From assembly GCA_014656175.1 (NCBI GenBank), contig BNBX01000006.1:248001-312000 (forward strand): DNA of 64,000 nucleotides, in the 5' to 3' direction. This document shows, one piece after another, positions 41,523 to 50,753 of this stretch (the first letter of the stretch is position 1; every line of letters begins with the position of its first letter). A program made the translations under genes and the position numbers. Below the pieces are notes generated by a model that was not told the origin of the DNA, did not search any database, and was given only the letters and a program-made list of their open reading frames with translations. Source of the DNA: Streptomyces werraensis. Its GTDB lineage: Bacteria; Actinomycetota; Actinomycetes; Streptomycetales; Streptomycetaceae.

Positions 41523-43238
41523 ATGGCCACACACACGACTGAACCTCTTTCTCCGGTGCCGGCGGCGGAGGGACGACGAGGGAGAGGGCGCGTGGTCGTC
41601 TCCTGGCTGACGACGACCGACCACAAGAAGATCGGGCACCTTTACCTGATCACCTCGTTCGCCTTCTTCCTGGTGGGCGGTCTGCTCGCCATGGTGATCC
41701 GCGCGGAACTGGCCCGGCCCGGGCTGCAGATCGTGTCGGCGGAGCAGTACAACCAGTCGTTCACGATGCACGGCACGATCATGCTGCTGCTGTTCGCGAC
41801 TCCCACGTTCGCCGGGTTCGCCAACGCGATCATGCCGCTGCAGATCGGCTCCCCGGACGTGGCGTTCCCCCGCCTGAACATGCTGTCCTACTGGCTGTTC
41901 GCCTTCGGCGGACTCATCGTGATGTCCAGCTTCTTCATGCCCCAGGGCGCGGCGGACTACGGATGGACGGCGTACACGCCGCTCAGCGGCGGCGAGCGCT
42001 CTCCGACGGAGGGCGGCGACCTCTGGATCATGGGTCTGGCGCTGTCCGGCTTCGGCACGATCCTCGGCGCCGTCAACTTCATCACCACGATCATCTGCAT
42101 GCGCGCGCCCGGCATGACGATGTTCCGGATGCCGATCTTCACCTGGAACGTGCTGCTCACCTCCGTCCTGGTGCTGCTGGCGTTCCCGGTCCTGGCGGCG
42201 GCGCTGCTCGCCCTGGAGGCGGACCGCCGCTTCGGCGCGCAGATCTTCGACCCGGGGAACGGCGGGGCGCTGCTGTGGCAGCACCTCTTCTGGTTCTTCG
42301 GCCACCCGGAGGTCTACATCCTGGCGCTGCCCTTCTTCGGCGTGGTCAGCGAGATCATCCCGGTGTTCTCCCGCAAGCCGATCTTCGGATACATGGGACT
42401 CGTCGGCGCGACCATCACCATCACCGGCCTGTCCGCCACGGTGTGGGCGCACCACATGTTCGCCACGGGCGCGGTGCTGCTGCCGTTCTTCTCCTTCATG
42501 AGCTTCCTCATCGCCGTCCCGACAGGAGTGAAGTTCTTCAACTGGATCGGCACCATGTGGAAGGGAAGCCTGTCCTTCGAACCACCCATGCTGTGGGCGA
42601 CCGGCTTCCTCGTCACCTTCCTCTTCGGCGGTCTGACGGGCGTTCTCCTGGCGTCCCCGCCGATCGACTTCCACGTCCACGACAGCTACTTCGTCGTCGC
42701 CCACTTCCACTACGTGCTGTTCGGCACGATCGTGTTCGCCATGTTCGGCGGATTCAGCTTCTGGTGGCCGAAGATGACCGGCACCATGCTCGACCAGCGT
42801 CTGGAGAAGGTGCACTTCTGGACGCTGTTCGTTGGCTTCCACACCACCTTCCTCCTCCAGCACTGGCTCGGCGCCGAGGGCATGCCCCGCCGCTACGCCG
42901 ACTACCTCGCCGCCGACGGGTTCACCGCCCTCAACACGGTGTCCTCCATCGGCGCCTTCCTGCTCGGCCTGTCGACGCTGCCCTTCCTTTACAACGTCTG
43001 GAAGACCGCGCAGAAGGGCGAGAAGATCGAGGTCGACGACCCCTGGGGGTACGGGCGTTCGCTGGAGTGGGCCACCTCCTGCCCGCCGCCCCGGCACAAC
43101 TTCGTCACCCTGCCCCGCATCCGCTCCGAGTCGCCCGCCTTCGACCTGCGCCATCCCGCCCTGGCCGGCGTCGACCAGGCGGAGAACACGGGGCGGCGCG
43201 ACGTCATCGACCCCGGCGGCCACAAGGGCGACCGCTGA
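41523..43238 (+). CDS. ctaD: Cytochrome c oxidase subunit I (orphan copy)
   Basis: The 571-residue protein has about twelve membrane helices starting at [20 protein letters not shown]. Haem and copper ligands are visible: [12 protein letters not shown] (haem a), [14 protein letters not shown] (CuB His and the cross-linked Tyr), WAHHMFATG (two CuB His) and [11 protein letters not shown] (haem a3 and a ligands). It would form the oxygen-reducing core of an aa3-type terminal oxidase. No subunit II or III gene lies nearby, so it is a ctaD2-like paralogue that must pair with subunits encoded elsewhere. The ATG follows GAAGGA. Confidence 0.96.
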   Translation: MATHTTEPLSPVPAAEGRRGRGRVVVSWLTTTDHKKIGHLYLITSFAFFLVGGLLAMVIRAELARPGLQIVSAEQYNQSFTMHGTIMLLLFATPTFAGFANAIMPLQIGSPDVAFPRLNMLSYWLFAFGGLIVMSSFFMPQGAADYGWTAYTPLSGGERSPTEGGDLWIMGLALSGFGTILGAVNFITTIICMRAPGMTMFRMPIFTWNVLLTSVLVLLAFPVLAAALLALEADRRFGAQIFDPGNGGALLWQHLFWFFGHPEVYILALPFFGVVSEIIPVFSRKPIFGYMGLVGATITITGLSATVWAHHMFATGAVLLPFFSFMSFLIAVPTGVKFFNWIGTMWKGSLSFEPPMLWATGFLVTFLFGGLTGVLLASPPIDFHVHDSYFVVAHFHYVLFGTIVFAMFGGFSFWWPKMTGTMLDQRLEKVHFWTLFVGFHTTFLLQHWLGAEGMPRRYADYLAADGFTALNTVSSIGAFLLGLSTLPFLYNVWKTAQKGEKIEVDDPWGYGRSLEWATSCPPPRHNFVTLPRIRSESPAFDLRHPALAGVDQAENTGRRDVIDPGGHKGDR

Positions 43239-43612
43239 TGCCGCGGTCGCGGTCCCGTCGCGCCCTCGCGCACGACGCCTCGGCCGTCATGGCCGAGGCG
43301 GAGGGCATCGTGATGGCGCGCTCCCACATGGCCGAGGCGCGCCGGGAGGCCGAGGCACTCTGCGCCGACCTGCCCTGGCTGACCACCGGTCAGGCCGAGG
43401 ACCTCACACGGCGCTACGTCGACCGGCGCATCGACCTCACCCGGCAGATGCTCCGGACCACGGTGCGCCGCGCCGACGAACTGCGCCACGAGTACGAGGC
43501 GCGGTACGCCGAACTGCGCGGCGCGCTCCTGAGACGGCACGTGGCCTGGGCGTCCGGCCTGCTGGCCTGCGCCACCGGGATCAACGGCGCGCTCTGGCTG
43601 TTCACCCGCTGA
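43238..43612 (+). CDS. Small membrane-anchored protein linked to oxidase
   Basis: The 124-residue protein starts at an ATG overlapping the ctaD stop by one base. It is mostly helical and charged (LTRRYVDRRIDLTRQMLR, RADELRHEYEARYAELRGAL), likely a coiled coil. A single C-terminal membrane helix ends it (HVAWASGLLACATGINGALWLF). I recall similar small proteins labelled cytochrome C oxidase subunit I in Actinobacteria because of this position, though they share no sequence with it. Tight coupling to ctaD suggests an assembly or stability role. Confidence 0.82.
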   Translation: MPRSRSRRALAHDASAVMAEAEGIVMARSHMAEARREAEALCADLPWLTTGQAEDLTRRYVDRRIDLTRQMLRTTVRRADELRHEYEARYAELRGALLRRHVAWASGLLACATGINGALWLFTR

Positions 43613-43999
43613 CCGCGGCCGTACGGCAGCCGGGGCTCGTCGACAGCGGACTCAGCCCCGTCTCCCGGGCGGTGCGCCGGATCCGCGAGAACCACGCGGA
43701 GTCCTTCCGGGGGGGAGGACGTGGCGCGGCTGAGCGGCATGAGCGTCTCCGCGTTCCACCGCGCCTTCCAGGCGGCGACGCCGATCAGCCCCATCCGGTT
43801 CCGGACGGAGATCCGGCTCCAGGAGGCCCGGCTGATGCCGGCCACGCGCCCGGGCGACGTCACCGCCGTCGGACGGCGCGTCGGCTACGACAACTCCTCC
43901 CGGTTCAACCGGGAGTACCGGCGCCGCCTGTTCGGTGCGCCCCGAGTCGTGACGCGGCCCGCCTCGGCGAGAGCGGACAGGGCCCCGGCGGCCCCCTGA
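43613..43999 (+). pseudogene. Broken AraC-family regulator, C-terminal part
   Basis: Frame 1 gives LSPVSRAVRRIRENHAESFR and frame 2 continues MARLSGMSVSAFHRAFQAAT, PIRFRTEIRLQEARLM and VTAVGRRVGYDNSSRFNREY, the two AraC helix-turn-helix units. A run of seven G at 43709-43715 appears to carry one extra base, breaking the expected FRVEDVARLSG junction. The N-terminal ligand-binding domain of about 180 residues is missing altogether, since the upstream gene ends at 43612. It is both 5'-truncated and frameshifted, so no functional regulator is expected unless frame slippage occurs. Confidence 0.75.
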
Positions 44000-44011
44000 C
44001 GCCCTGACGTC

Positions 44012-44512
44012 TCAGGCGAGGTCCGGCAGCTTCAGCCACTCCTCCCAGGTGAGGTCCCGGCCGATGAAGCGGGGCCGCTCGAACGGCCAGTCCTCGGCGA
44101 TCCACCGCGGGACGAACGCGTCCAGCGCCAGCTCCAGGGGACCGCCCACCTCGTCGTCCACCACCCACCAGGAGATCTCGGCGTCCGCGCCCTCCTTCTC
44201 CGGCGGGTCGATGTAGACGCAGCCGCGCAGCGCGGTGCGCTCAGGGTTCTCGATCGTGTAGTTGAACGACTCGTGCGCCTCGATCTCGGCCGCGTGCCGC
44301 TCCAGATCGGCGAGATTCGCCTCGTACGTCATGGTGGCCGGGGGCCAGCCCCAGGCCGGGCCGAAAAGGGACCACAGCCGCTCGCGCGACCCCATCACCG
44401 CCGGGTAGTCCAGCGGCGCGTCGGCACCGGCGATCGGGCGCAGCCGATGTCCCGCACCGCCGGGGATGTCGACGTGCAAGGGGTGGACGAAGTCACGCGG
44501 AAGCCAGCTCAT
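44012..44512 (-). CDS. GNAT-type acetyltransferase-like protein
   Basis: The 166-residue product starts MSWLPRDFVHPLHVDIPGG; an upstream TTG would add 12 residues and neither has a clear ribosome-binding site. The pattern HRLRPIAGADAPLDYPAVMG, FNYTIENPERTALRGCVYID and SWWVVDDEVGGPLELALDAF resembles N-acetyltransferase proteins of the GNAT fold. The usual Q/RxxGxG/A acetyl-CoA loop is not obvious. The substrate is unknown. It is convergent with the AraC remnant. Confidence 0.7.
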   Translation of the reverse strand: MSWLPRDFVHPLHVDIPGGAGHRLRPIAGADAPLDYPAVMGSRERLWSLFGPAWGWPPATMTYEANLADLERHAAEIEAHESFNYTIENPERTALRGCVYIDPPEKEGADAEISWWVVDDEVGGPLELALDAFVPRWIAEDWPFERPRFIGRDLTWEEWLKLPDLA

Positions 44513-44693
44513 GGGCGGGAGCCAACCACAGGCGTCCTCGCGCGGCAAAACAATATGCGCGCGGGCGTGAGCACCGCGGTCCGCTGCTCCAGACCGGTGA
44601 GACGCGCGGAGGTGCGCGAGGGTGAACCGCGCGAAGGGCCGATGAACCGCTTATCTGGATGTTCGAGCATCGGACGATCGCAAGGAGCCTCTC

Positions 44694-45272
44694 GTGCCGT
44701 CACAGCCTGCCGACCCCTCGTACACCGTGCCGGGCCTGAGCACCCAGGACAGCGGACGGATCATCGAGCTGTTGCAGATGCGACTCCACGCCCTCAACGA
44801 CCTCCATCTGACCCTCAAACACGTTCACTGGAACGTCGTCGGACCGCACTTCATCGCCGTGCACGAGATGATCGACCCTCAGGTCGACAAGGTGCGGGAC
44901 ATGACCGACGACCTCGCCGAGCGGATCTCCACCCTCGGCGGCGAGCCGAACGGCACGCCCGGCGAGCTCGTCGCCGCCCGCTCCTGGGACGACTACTCCA
45001 TCGGCCGGGCCGAGGCGATCGAGCACCTGGGCGCGCTGGACCTCGTGTACACGAACCTCATCGAGGACCACCGGGAGGCGATGCGGGAGACCGAGGAGTC
45101 CGACCCGGTCACCCAGGACATGCTCATCGAGCAGCTGCGCGGCCTGGAACTGTTCCAGTGGTTCGTCCGCGCCCACCTGGAGTCCAGCGGCGGCAAGCTG
45201 AGCACGCGCGGCGCCACCACCGAGACCGGCGCCGCGGGCCAGGCCGCCGAACAGGCCCGCCGCCAGCCCTGA
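44694..45272 (+). CDS. dps: Dps family DNA-protection/ferritin-like protein
   Basis: GTG at 44694 follows AAGGAGCCTCTC. The 192-residue protein has the Dps four-helix core with ferroxidase ligands in LKHVHWNVVGPHFIAVHEMID. RAEAIEHLGALDLVYTNLIEDHREAM and FQWFVRAHLESSGG follow. A disordered Gln/Arg-rich C-terminal tail could bind DNA. Dodecamers of such proteins store iron and consume hydrogen peroxide. It is a stress gene in Streptomyces, often sigma-B-like controlled. The stop faces a hairpin shared with the convergent polyprenyl synthase gene. Confidence 0.93.
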   Translation: MPSQPADPSYTVPGLSTQDSGRIIELLQMRLHALNDLHLTLKHVHWNVVGPHFIAVHEMIDPQVDKVRDMTDDLAERISTLGGEPNGTPGELVAARSWDDYSIGRAEAIEHLGALDLVYTNLIEDHREAMRETEESDPVTQDMLIEQLRGLELFQWFVRAHLESSGGKLSTRGATTETGAAGQAAEQARRQP

Positions 45273-45294
45273 CCCGCGCACGCGCGCAGGCGAC

Positions 45295-45323
45295 CCGCCA
45301 CGCTCCCGTCCGGACCGTGGCGG
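45295..45323. terminator. Hairpin between convergent dps and polyprenyl synthase genes
   Basis: CCGCCACG (45295-45302) pairs with CGTGGCGG (45316-45323) over a 13-nt loop, and a few flanking bases extend it with a bulge. It lies between stops at 45272 and 45334. Confidence 0.55.
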
Positions 45324-45333
45324 TCCGCCGGAC

Positions 45334-46476
45334 TCACACCGCTTCCCGCACCTGCGGCGCCGTGATGCCCGACGCGCGGGCGACCAGCGCGGCGAAGTGC
45401 CCCCGCACCGTGCCGTCCGCGTCCGTCTCGCCGAAGTGCCGCAGAGCCGCGTTCGCCAGCTCGGCGATCTTCGCCTCCACCATGTCCCGGGCGCCCGTCC
45501 GTTCCAGCGCGGCCCGCACGCCCTCCACGGCGCGCTCCGACAGCGCGGGCCCGCCGGGGGAGAGGAGCGCCACGGCCTCCTCGTCCCCGGCCGCCCGGCC
45601 CATCTCCAGGGCGACGGCCAGCAGATAGGTGAGTTTGCGGGCCCGCAGGTCGTCGCCCACCGGCTTCCCGGTCAGCGCCGGATCACCGAAGGCGCCCAGC
45701 AGGTCGTCCCGCAGCTGGAAGGCGAGCCCCGCGCACCGGCCGGCCGCCCGCAGCGCCGTCGTCGCCGCCTCGTCCGCCCCGGCCAGCGACGCGCCCAGGG
45801 CCAGCGGCCGCTCCACCGTGTAGAGCGCGCTCTTCAGCGTCGCGATGGTCAGCGCCTCCTCGACACCCGACGCGCCTGCCGCCTGCGCCTGGATGTCGCG
45901 GTACTGCCCGGCCACCATCTCCTCGCGCATCGCCCGCCACTCCCGGTACAGCCGGGGCCCGTGCGGCGTGGCGAGAGCGACCTCCGTCATCAGGTCGTCC
46001 GCCCAGGCCAGGGCCAGGTCGCCGGCGAGCACCGCCACCGAGTGCCCGAACGACTCGGCGCCGCCCGTCATGCCCTCCGCCCGGTGCATCCGCGCCAGGT
46101 CCACGTGCATCGAGGGCGCCCCGCGCCGCAAGCGGGACCCGTCCATCACGTCGTCGTGCACGAGCGCGCACGTCTGCACCAGCTCCAGTGCCACGCCCGT
46201 CCGCAGCAGCGGCGCGGGGTCGCCCGTGCCGCCCCCCGCGCGCCAGCCGCACCAGGCGAACGCCGTGCGCAGCCGCTTCCCGCCGCGCCGGGCGAACGCG
46301 GAGACACGGCCCGCCACGTCACGGGCGAACACGGCGTCGAGGTCGTACGCCTTCGACATCCGCTCGTCCAGCACCTCGCCCAGGGCCCGCGCCACGGCCC
46401 TGGTGGCGGCGTCGGCGGTGAGCGGTCCACCGGCCCGTTCCGCCGGTTCCTCCGTCGCCGACCGCGGTTCACGCAT
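45334..46476 (-). CDS. Polyprenyl diphosphate synthase
   Basis: The 380-residue enzyme starts at MREPRSATEEP; 16 more in-frame codons exist upstream. The first aspartate-rich motif is VHDDVMDGSRLRRG, and the second is QLRDDLLGAFGD. GGKRLRTAFAW near residue 65 is the usual substrate-binding entry. It condenses isopentenyl diphosphate onto allylic diphosphates in the cytoplasm, giving geranyl to geranylgeranyl or longer products. The CrtE-like group in Streptomyces looks similar, but no carotenoid genes follow. It is the last gene of a minus-strand run after the FUSC and SDR-DUF2867 genes. Confidence 0.93.
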   Translation of the reverse strand: MREPRSATEEPAERAGGPLTADAATRAVARALGEVLDERMSKAYDLDAVFARDVAGRVSAFARRGGKRLRTAFAWCGWRAGGGTGDPAPLLRTGVALELVQTCALVHDDVMDGSRLRRGAPSMHVDLARMHRAEGMTGGAESFGHSVAVLAGDLALAWADDLMTEVALATPHGPRLYREWRAMREEMVAGQYRDIQAQAAGASGVEEALTIATLKSALYTVERPLALGASLAGADEAATTALRAAGRCAGLAFQLRDDLLGAFGDPALTGKPVGDDLRARKLTYLLAVALEMGRAAGDEEAVALLSPGGPALSERAVEGVRAALERTGARDMVEAKIAELANAALRHFGETDADGTVRGHFAALVARASGITAPQVREAV

Positions 46477-46525
46477 GCACAGCCCCTTTACGTCGTCCGT
46501 CGCCCGCACGCTCGCGCTCGCCACC

Positions 46526-46533
46526 GGGTACCC
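46526..46533 (-). promoter_or_regulatory. Possible sigma-B-type -10 element (GGGTAC)
   Basis: GGGTACCC, 50-57 bp before the polyprenyl synthase start, contains GGGTAC on the minus strand, the -10 consensus of Streptomyces sigma-B-like promoters. A matching GNNT -35 at 14-16 bp is not clean (AGGT at 16 bp). Confidence 0.25.
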
Positions 46534-46626
46534 GTGAAAGAACCGGATGACCTTCCCCGGTTCCCGCGCCGGCCCGGACCGTCGCGGGAACGCGTACGCG
46601 GGGCGCCCCGGGCGCGGGCCCGGCCA

Positions 46627-48180
46627 TCAGCGGCGGACGCCCTTGCGCAGCCGGCGGGTCCGCCGGCTGCCCGGCCCTTCCGCGCCCTCGGCCGCCGCCA
46701 GGGCGATGTTCCGGGCCATCCCGCCGAACACGAGGGCGTGGAAGGGCGACACCGACCACCAGTACGCGTGGCCCAGCAGACCCCGCGGATGGAACAGGGC
46801 GCGTTGCCGGTACCAGGTGCGGCCCACGTCGTCCGTGTCCACGCGCAGCTCCAGCCACGCCAGACCCGGCAGCCTCATCTCGGCGCGCAGCCGCAGCAGC
46901 CGCCCCGGCTCGATCGCCTCCACCCGCCAGAAGTCCAGCGAGTCGCCGGCCCGCAGCCGGTGCGGGTCACGCCGCCCACGGCGCAGCCCCACCCCGCCGA
47001 CGATCCGGTCCAGCCGCCCGCGCACCGCCCACGCCAGCGGGAAGGAGTACCAGCCGTGCTCGCCGCCGATGCCCTCGATCACCTTCCACAGCGCCTCCGG
47101 CGACGCGGGCACCACCTGGTCCCGTTCGTCGCGGTAGAGGCTGCCGCCCGCCCAGCGGGGGTCGGTGGGCAGCGGATCGCTCGGCGCGCCCGGCACGGAG
47201 GCGGACGACCAGCGGGTGGCGACCTGCGCCTCCCGCACCCGCGCCAGCGCCAGCCGCACCGCCTCGTCGAAGGACAGCGGCCGGCCGGGGGCGTCGGGCA
47301 CGTACCGCGCGATGTCGTGTTCGCGGCACACCACCTCGTGGCGCAGCGACTCGGTGAGCGGCCGGGCGATGCCTGCGGGCACGGGCGTGACCAGCCCGAC
47401 CCAGTGGCTCGACAGTCCGGGAGTGAGCACCGGCACCGGCACGACGACCCGCGGGCGCAGTCCGGCGATCTCGGCATAGCGGCGCATCATGTCCCGGTAG
47501 GTCAGCACGTCCGGGCCGCCGATGTCGAAGGACCGGTCGACGTCGGGCGGCATCGTCGCTGAGGCGACCAGGTAGCGCAGCACGTCGCGCACCGCGATCG
47601 GCTGGGTGCGGGTGTGCACCCAGCTCGGGGTGACCATCACGGGCAGCCGCTCGGTCAGATAGCGCAGCATCTCGAACGACGCCGATCCCGAGCCGATGAC
47701 GACGGCGGCCCGCAGCACGGTCGCGGGCACCGGCGAGTCGAGGAGGACCCGGCCCACCTCGGCGCGGGACCGCAGATGCGGCGAGAGGGTCTCCTCCGGC
47801 ACGCCGTACGGGGTGAGCCCGCCCAGGTAGACGATCCGGCGCACTCCGGCCGCCTGCGCCTGCTCGGCGAACGTGAGGGCCGCGCGACGGTCGGTCTCCT
47901 CGAAGTCCGCGCCGCTGCCGAGCGCGTGCACCAGGTAGTACGCCACGTCGACGCCCTTCATCGCCCGGGCGACGGACGCGGCGTCGGTGACGTCGCCGCG
48001 CACCGTCTCGGCGTCCGGCGCCCAGGGATGGTCGCGCAGCTTGTCGGGGGAGCGGGCCAGGCAGCGGACCCGGTGGCCGGCCTCGAGGAGGTCCGGGACC
48101 AGCCGTCCGCCGATGTAGCCCGACGCCCCGGTGACCAGGCAGCGCAGTCCCGCCCCGCGCCCTTGCCCCTGCCCGTCCAC
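46627..48180 (-). CDS. NAD(P)-binding SDR-DUF2867 fusion protein
   Basis: GTG at 48180 is chosen: GCGGAGGG lies seven bases before it and only one base before the ATG at 48186. The 517-residue protein begins with an atypical SDR domain (about 12-300; LVTGASGYIGGRLVPDLLEAG, GGLTPYGVPEETLSPHLRSR). It ends with a DUF2867/SRPBCC-like domain (about 350-500; VEAIEPGRLLRLRAEMRLPG, WYRQRALFHPRGLLGHAYWW). This fusion is common in Actinobacteria and is predicted to act on a hydrophobic ligand. Its position before the polyprenyl synthase hints at an isoprenoid or quinone substrate, which is inference. Confidence 0.9.
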   Translation of the reverse strand: MDGQGQGRGAGLRCLVTGASGYIGGRLVPDLLEAGHRVRCLARSPDKLRDHPWAPDAETVRGDVTDAASVARAMKGVDVAYYLVHALGSGADFEETDRRAALTFAEQAQAAGVRRIVYLGGLTPYGVPEETLSPHLRSRAEVGRVLLDSPVPATVLRAAVVIGSGSASFEMLRYLTERLPVMVTPSWVHTRTQPIAVRDVLRYLVASATMPPDVDRSFDIGGPDVLTYRDMMRRYAEIAGLRPRVVVPVPVLTPGLSSHWVGLVTPVPAGIARPLTESLRHEVVCREHDIARYVPDAPGRPLSFDEAVRLALARVREAQVATRWSSASVPGAPSDPLPTDPRWAGGSLYRDERDQVVPASPEALWKVIEGIGGEHGWYSFPLAWAVRGRLDRIVGGVGLRRGRRDPHRLRAGDSLDFWRVEAIEPGRLLRLRAEMRLPGLAWLELRVDTDDVGRTWYRQRALFHPRGLLGHAYWWSVSPFHALVFGGMARNIALAAAEGAEGPGSRRTRRLRKGVRR

Positions 48181-48331
48181 GGTCATCCCTCCGCACGCCT
48201 CGACGCGACACCTGGGTCGATCCTCACCGGACACGGCCGCCGCCGCGCGCTGTCGGGCGCCGCGAGGGTCGGAGTCGGCAGGCAGGAGACGTGGCGGCGT
48301 GAGGCCGTACGGGTGACCGGACGCCCCGCCG

Positions 48332-50500
48332 TCACCGGGGGCCGTCCTCCACCGCGCTGCCCGGCCCGACGGCCGCCGTCAGGTCGGAGGCGAGGGAGTG
48401 CAGCCACACCTCCACGTCGACCAGATGCGACACGGACGGCGCCGGAAGCCGCGCCAGGATCCCCGGTGGCAGCGGCGTCGGCCGTACCGTCACGCCACCG
48501 GCCGGGAAGTGTGCCGCCCGCAGCGTCGCCGACACCACCTCGTCCGTCGCCTCCCGCGCCCAGGACGCCGCGTCGGACGGCCACGCCGTCCCCTGCGACC
48601 AGGGCAGCCAGTAGGCGCCGGTCAGCACGCGGGAGCCGAAGTTGAGCGCGGCCAGCCAGTCGGCCCCGCCGTCCGCCGCGCGCCGGGCCGGCGGCTCGGT
48701 GCGCAACTGCGTGTACGAGGCGTGGGCGATGCGCCAGTACCACAGCGCCCGCCGCAGCTCCGCGGCCGCGTCGGCGCGGGTGACGGGCGCGGAGCGCCCG
48801 GTCGCCGCCCGCTCGACGGTGATCCGGACCAGCGGTGCGGTGGCGCGGAGCAGGGCGCCCGCGCTGCGCCGCATCTCGCCCCGGGCGCCGGCGGGCCAGG
48901 CCAGCACCCCGCACACCAGCCCGATCGCACTGCCCGTCAGCACGTCGACGATCCGGTCCTCCGCCAGCTCCCACGTCACGGGAACGATCTGCGCGAACGC
49001 CGTGGACACCACCAGGGTGAACAGCCCCTGCCCCCAGGCCGGCCCGCCGACGGGCCCCGCCGAGAACGCCACCAGCATCGTCGGCACCAGCAGCGCGGCG
49101 TAGACCTCGGTCATGTCCCCGGCCGAGATCAGCAGGGCTCCGGCCGCCAGCGAACCGACCAGCGTCCCCACCGCCGCCGACCGCACCGCCGACCAGGTGG
49201 CGCCCGCCGTGGTGCGGCCCAGCGTCAGCATGCCCAGCAGCACCCAGAAGCCGTGCGACAGGTCCAGCGACCCCGCCACCAGCCGCGCCAGCGCCAGCCC
49301 GGAGGCCGTACGGACCGCGTTCTGGAACACGACGGAGCGCGGAGTGAGGTGGTCGGCGATCCGCACCCACCACAGCCGGGGCGTGGACGCGTCCGCGTAC
49401 CAGAACTGCTCCGGCGGCAGCCCGGGCATCGACCGGCGCCGTCCCGTCGCCAGGGCGACCGCCGCGCTCGCCGTCACGGCGGACACCGCGGCGGCCAGCA
49501 GAGTCGACTGCCGCCGCAGCAGCGGGTGCGGGTCCTCGCGCAGGTCGGGAGGCACGCCCCGCACGGCCGCGTACCGCGCGATCATCTCCTCGAACCCTTC
49601 AGGGCCGGGCGCCGGGCGGGTGCCGCGCAGCGCGGCGGCCTCGTCGGCGCAGGCGGTGGCGAGACCGCGCAGCAGCATGGCCGACGGCAGGTCGAGCGGC
49701 GCACGCAGCATCGGGGCGAGGACGGCGAGCAGGTCGAGGAATCTGCGGGTCGCGTAGCCGGCCTGGGCCAGCGCGCGGTCCCTCGCTCCCGCGCCGGTGG
49801 GCCGGCAGCCTGCGGCCGTCCGGGAGAAGCGCAGCTCCCGGCCCGCCGCCCGCAGCCGTTCGGCCGTCTCCCGGCCGTCGGCGCCGTCCCGTAGCAGGCC
49901 GTGCACCGCGTGCGCGGCGAGCTCCAGGCCCTCGGCGACCCGGCTGCGGTACGACGGCCGCCGGGGCTCCGGCAGCAGCAGCCGTTCGCAAAGGATCGTC
50001 AGCGTCGCGCCGACGGCGAGTCCGGCCAGCCGGTCCGGCAGCGTCCCGGGCGCGTACGGAGGGAAGCAGGCCAGGATGTAACAGAGCTGGAGCGCGGGCA
50101 CGACACCCGTCGCCCGGGGCCCGATCGAGGCGCCCGTCACCAGCACGAAGCCCACGAGCAGCATGCCGAGCGTCGCCGACCAGGTCGTCGCCGCCAGATA
50201 CGTGCCGAGCGTGATCAGCGCGGCGGCGGCCGGCACGGCACGCAGCACGGTGCCGGCGCGGCGGCGCCCCGCGCCGGGGAGCGGCGAGAGCAGCCCGAAC
50301 GCGACGGGGACGAACAGCGTGTACAGGGCGAACACCGGCCGGTCCAGCAGGTGGACCGCGGGGTAGAACCCGGCGACGGCGGCGACCGTGACGCGGACCG
50401 CGCGCCGGGCCGCGCCCACGGACTCGGCCCGTGACGACGACGCCGGCAGCAGAGCCCGCCAGGAACGCGCGTGCCCCTCAGGGTGTCCCCGGTGCCACAT
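48332..50500 (-). CDS. FUSC family (aromatic acid exporter-like) membrane protein
   Basis: The 722-residue protein starts at MWHRGHPEGHARSW, which has AGGA nine bases upstream; an upstream ATG at 50635 would add 45 arginine/proline-rich residues. It has two halves, each with four to six membrane helices. One begins at VRVTVAAVAGFYPAVHLLD; the other has RTASGLALARLVAGSLDLSHGFWVLLGMLTLGRTTAGATW, the FUSC signature. Long cytosolic helical segments follow each half. Relatives export aromatic acids or fusaric acid. The substrate is unknown. It is divergent from the DUF3103-like gene. Confidence 0.88.
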   Translation of the reverse strand: MWHRGHPEGHARSWRALLPASSSRAESVGAARRAVRVTVAAVAGFYPAVHLLDRPVFALYTLFVPVAFGLLSPLPGAGRRRAGTVLRAVPAAAALITLGTYLAATTWSATLGMLLVGFVLVTGASIGPRATGVVPALQLCYILACFPPYAPGTLPDRLAGLAVGATLTILCERLLLPEPRRPSYRSRVAEGLELAAHAVHGLLRDGADGRETAERLRAAGRELRFSRTAAGCRPTGAGARDRALAQAGYATRRFLDLLAVLAPMLRAPLDLPSAMLLRGLATACADEAAALRGTRPAPGPEGFEEMIARYAAVRGVPPDLREDPHPLLRRQSTLLAAAVSAVTASAAVALATGRRRSMPGLPPEQFWYADASTPRLWWVRIADHLTPRSVVFQNAVRTASGLALARLVAGSLDLSHGFWVLLGMLTLGRTTAGATWSAVRSAAVGTLVGSLAAGALLISAGDMTEVYAALLVPTMLVAFSAGPVGGPAWGQGLFTLVVSTAFAQIVPVTWELAEDRIVDVLTGSAIGLVCGVLAWPAGARGEMRRSAGALLRATAPLVRITVERAATGRSAPVTRADAAAELRRALWYWRIAHASYTQLRTEPPARRAADGGADWLAALNFGSRVLTGAYWLPWSQGTAWPSDAASWAREATDEVVSATLRAAHFPAGGVTVRPTPLPPGILARLPAPSVSHLVDVEVWLHSLASDLTAAVGPGSAVEDGPR

Positions 50501-50657
50501 GGCGCACCATCCTGCCGGGCCCCGTGCGGCGCCGCTCGCGGGCCGCACCGGCGTCCGCGGCGGGACCGCCCGGCCGGCCGACCGCGGCTGACGGCGCCCG
50601 GGTCGGGTGCGCGGGCCCTCTTGCATGTCTGTCATGGCACCGTCATCATCGCTACTC

Positions 50658-50673
50658 GCGGGTATCTACCCGC
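50658..50673. promoter_or_regulatory. Inverted repeat in FUSC/DUF3103 divergent region
   Basis: GCGGGTA (50658-50664), TC, TACCCGC (50667-50673) is a perfect 16-bp inverted repeat, 80 bp before the secreted protein start and 158 bp from the FUSC start. It is in the least GC-rich part of the intergenic region, a plausible operator overlapping a promoter. Confidence 0.45.
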
Positions 50674-50753
50674 ATAGACACCCGCACGGTCACGCTCACG
50701 AGCTCCACCACGCAGTGCCCTGTCGACCACTCGTCCCAGGAGGCTCGATCCAC

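Noticed and set aside
46627-48186. ATG at 48186 as the start of the SDR-DUF2867 gene
   Set aside because: The ribosome-binding site GGAGG would be only one base away; GTG at 48180 has proper spacing.
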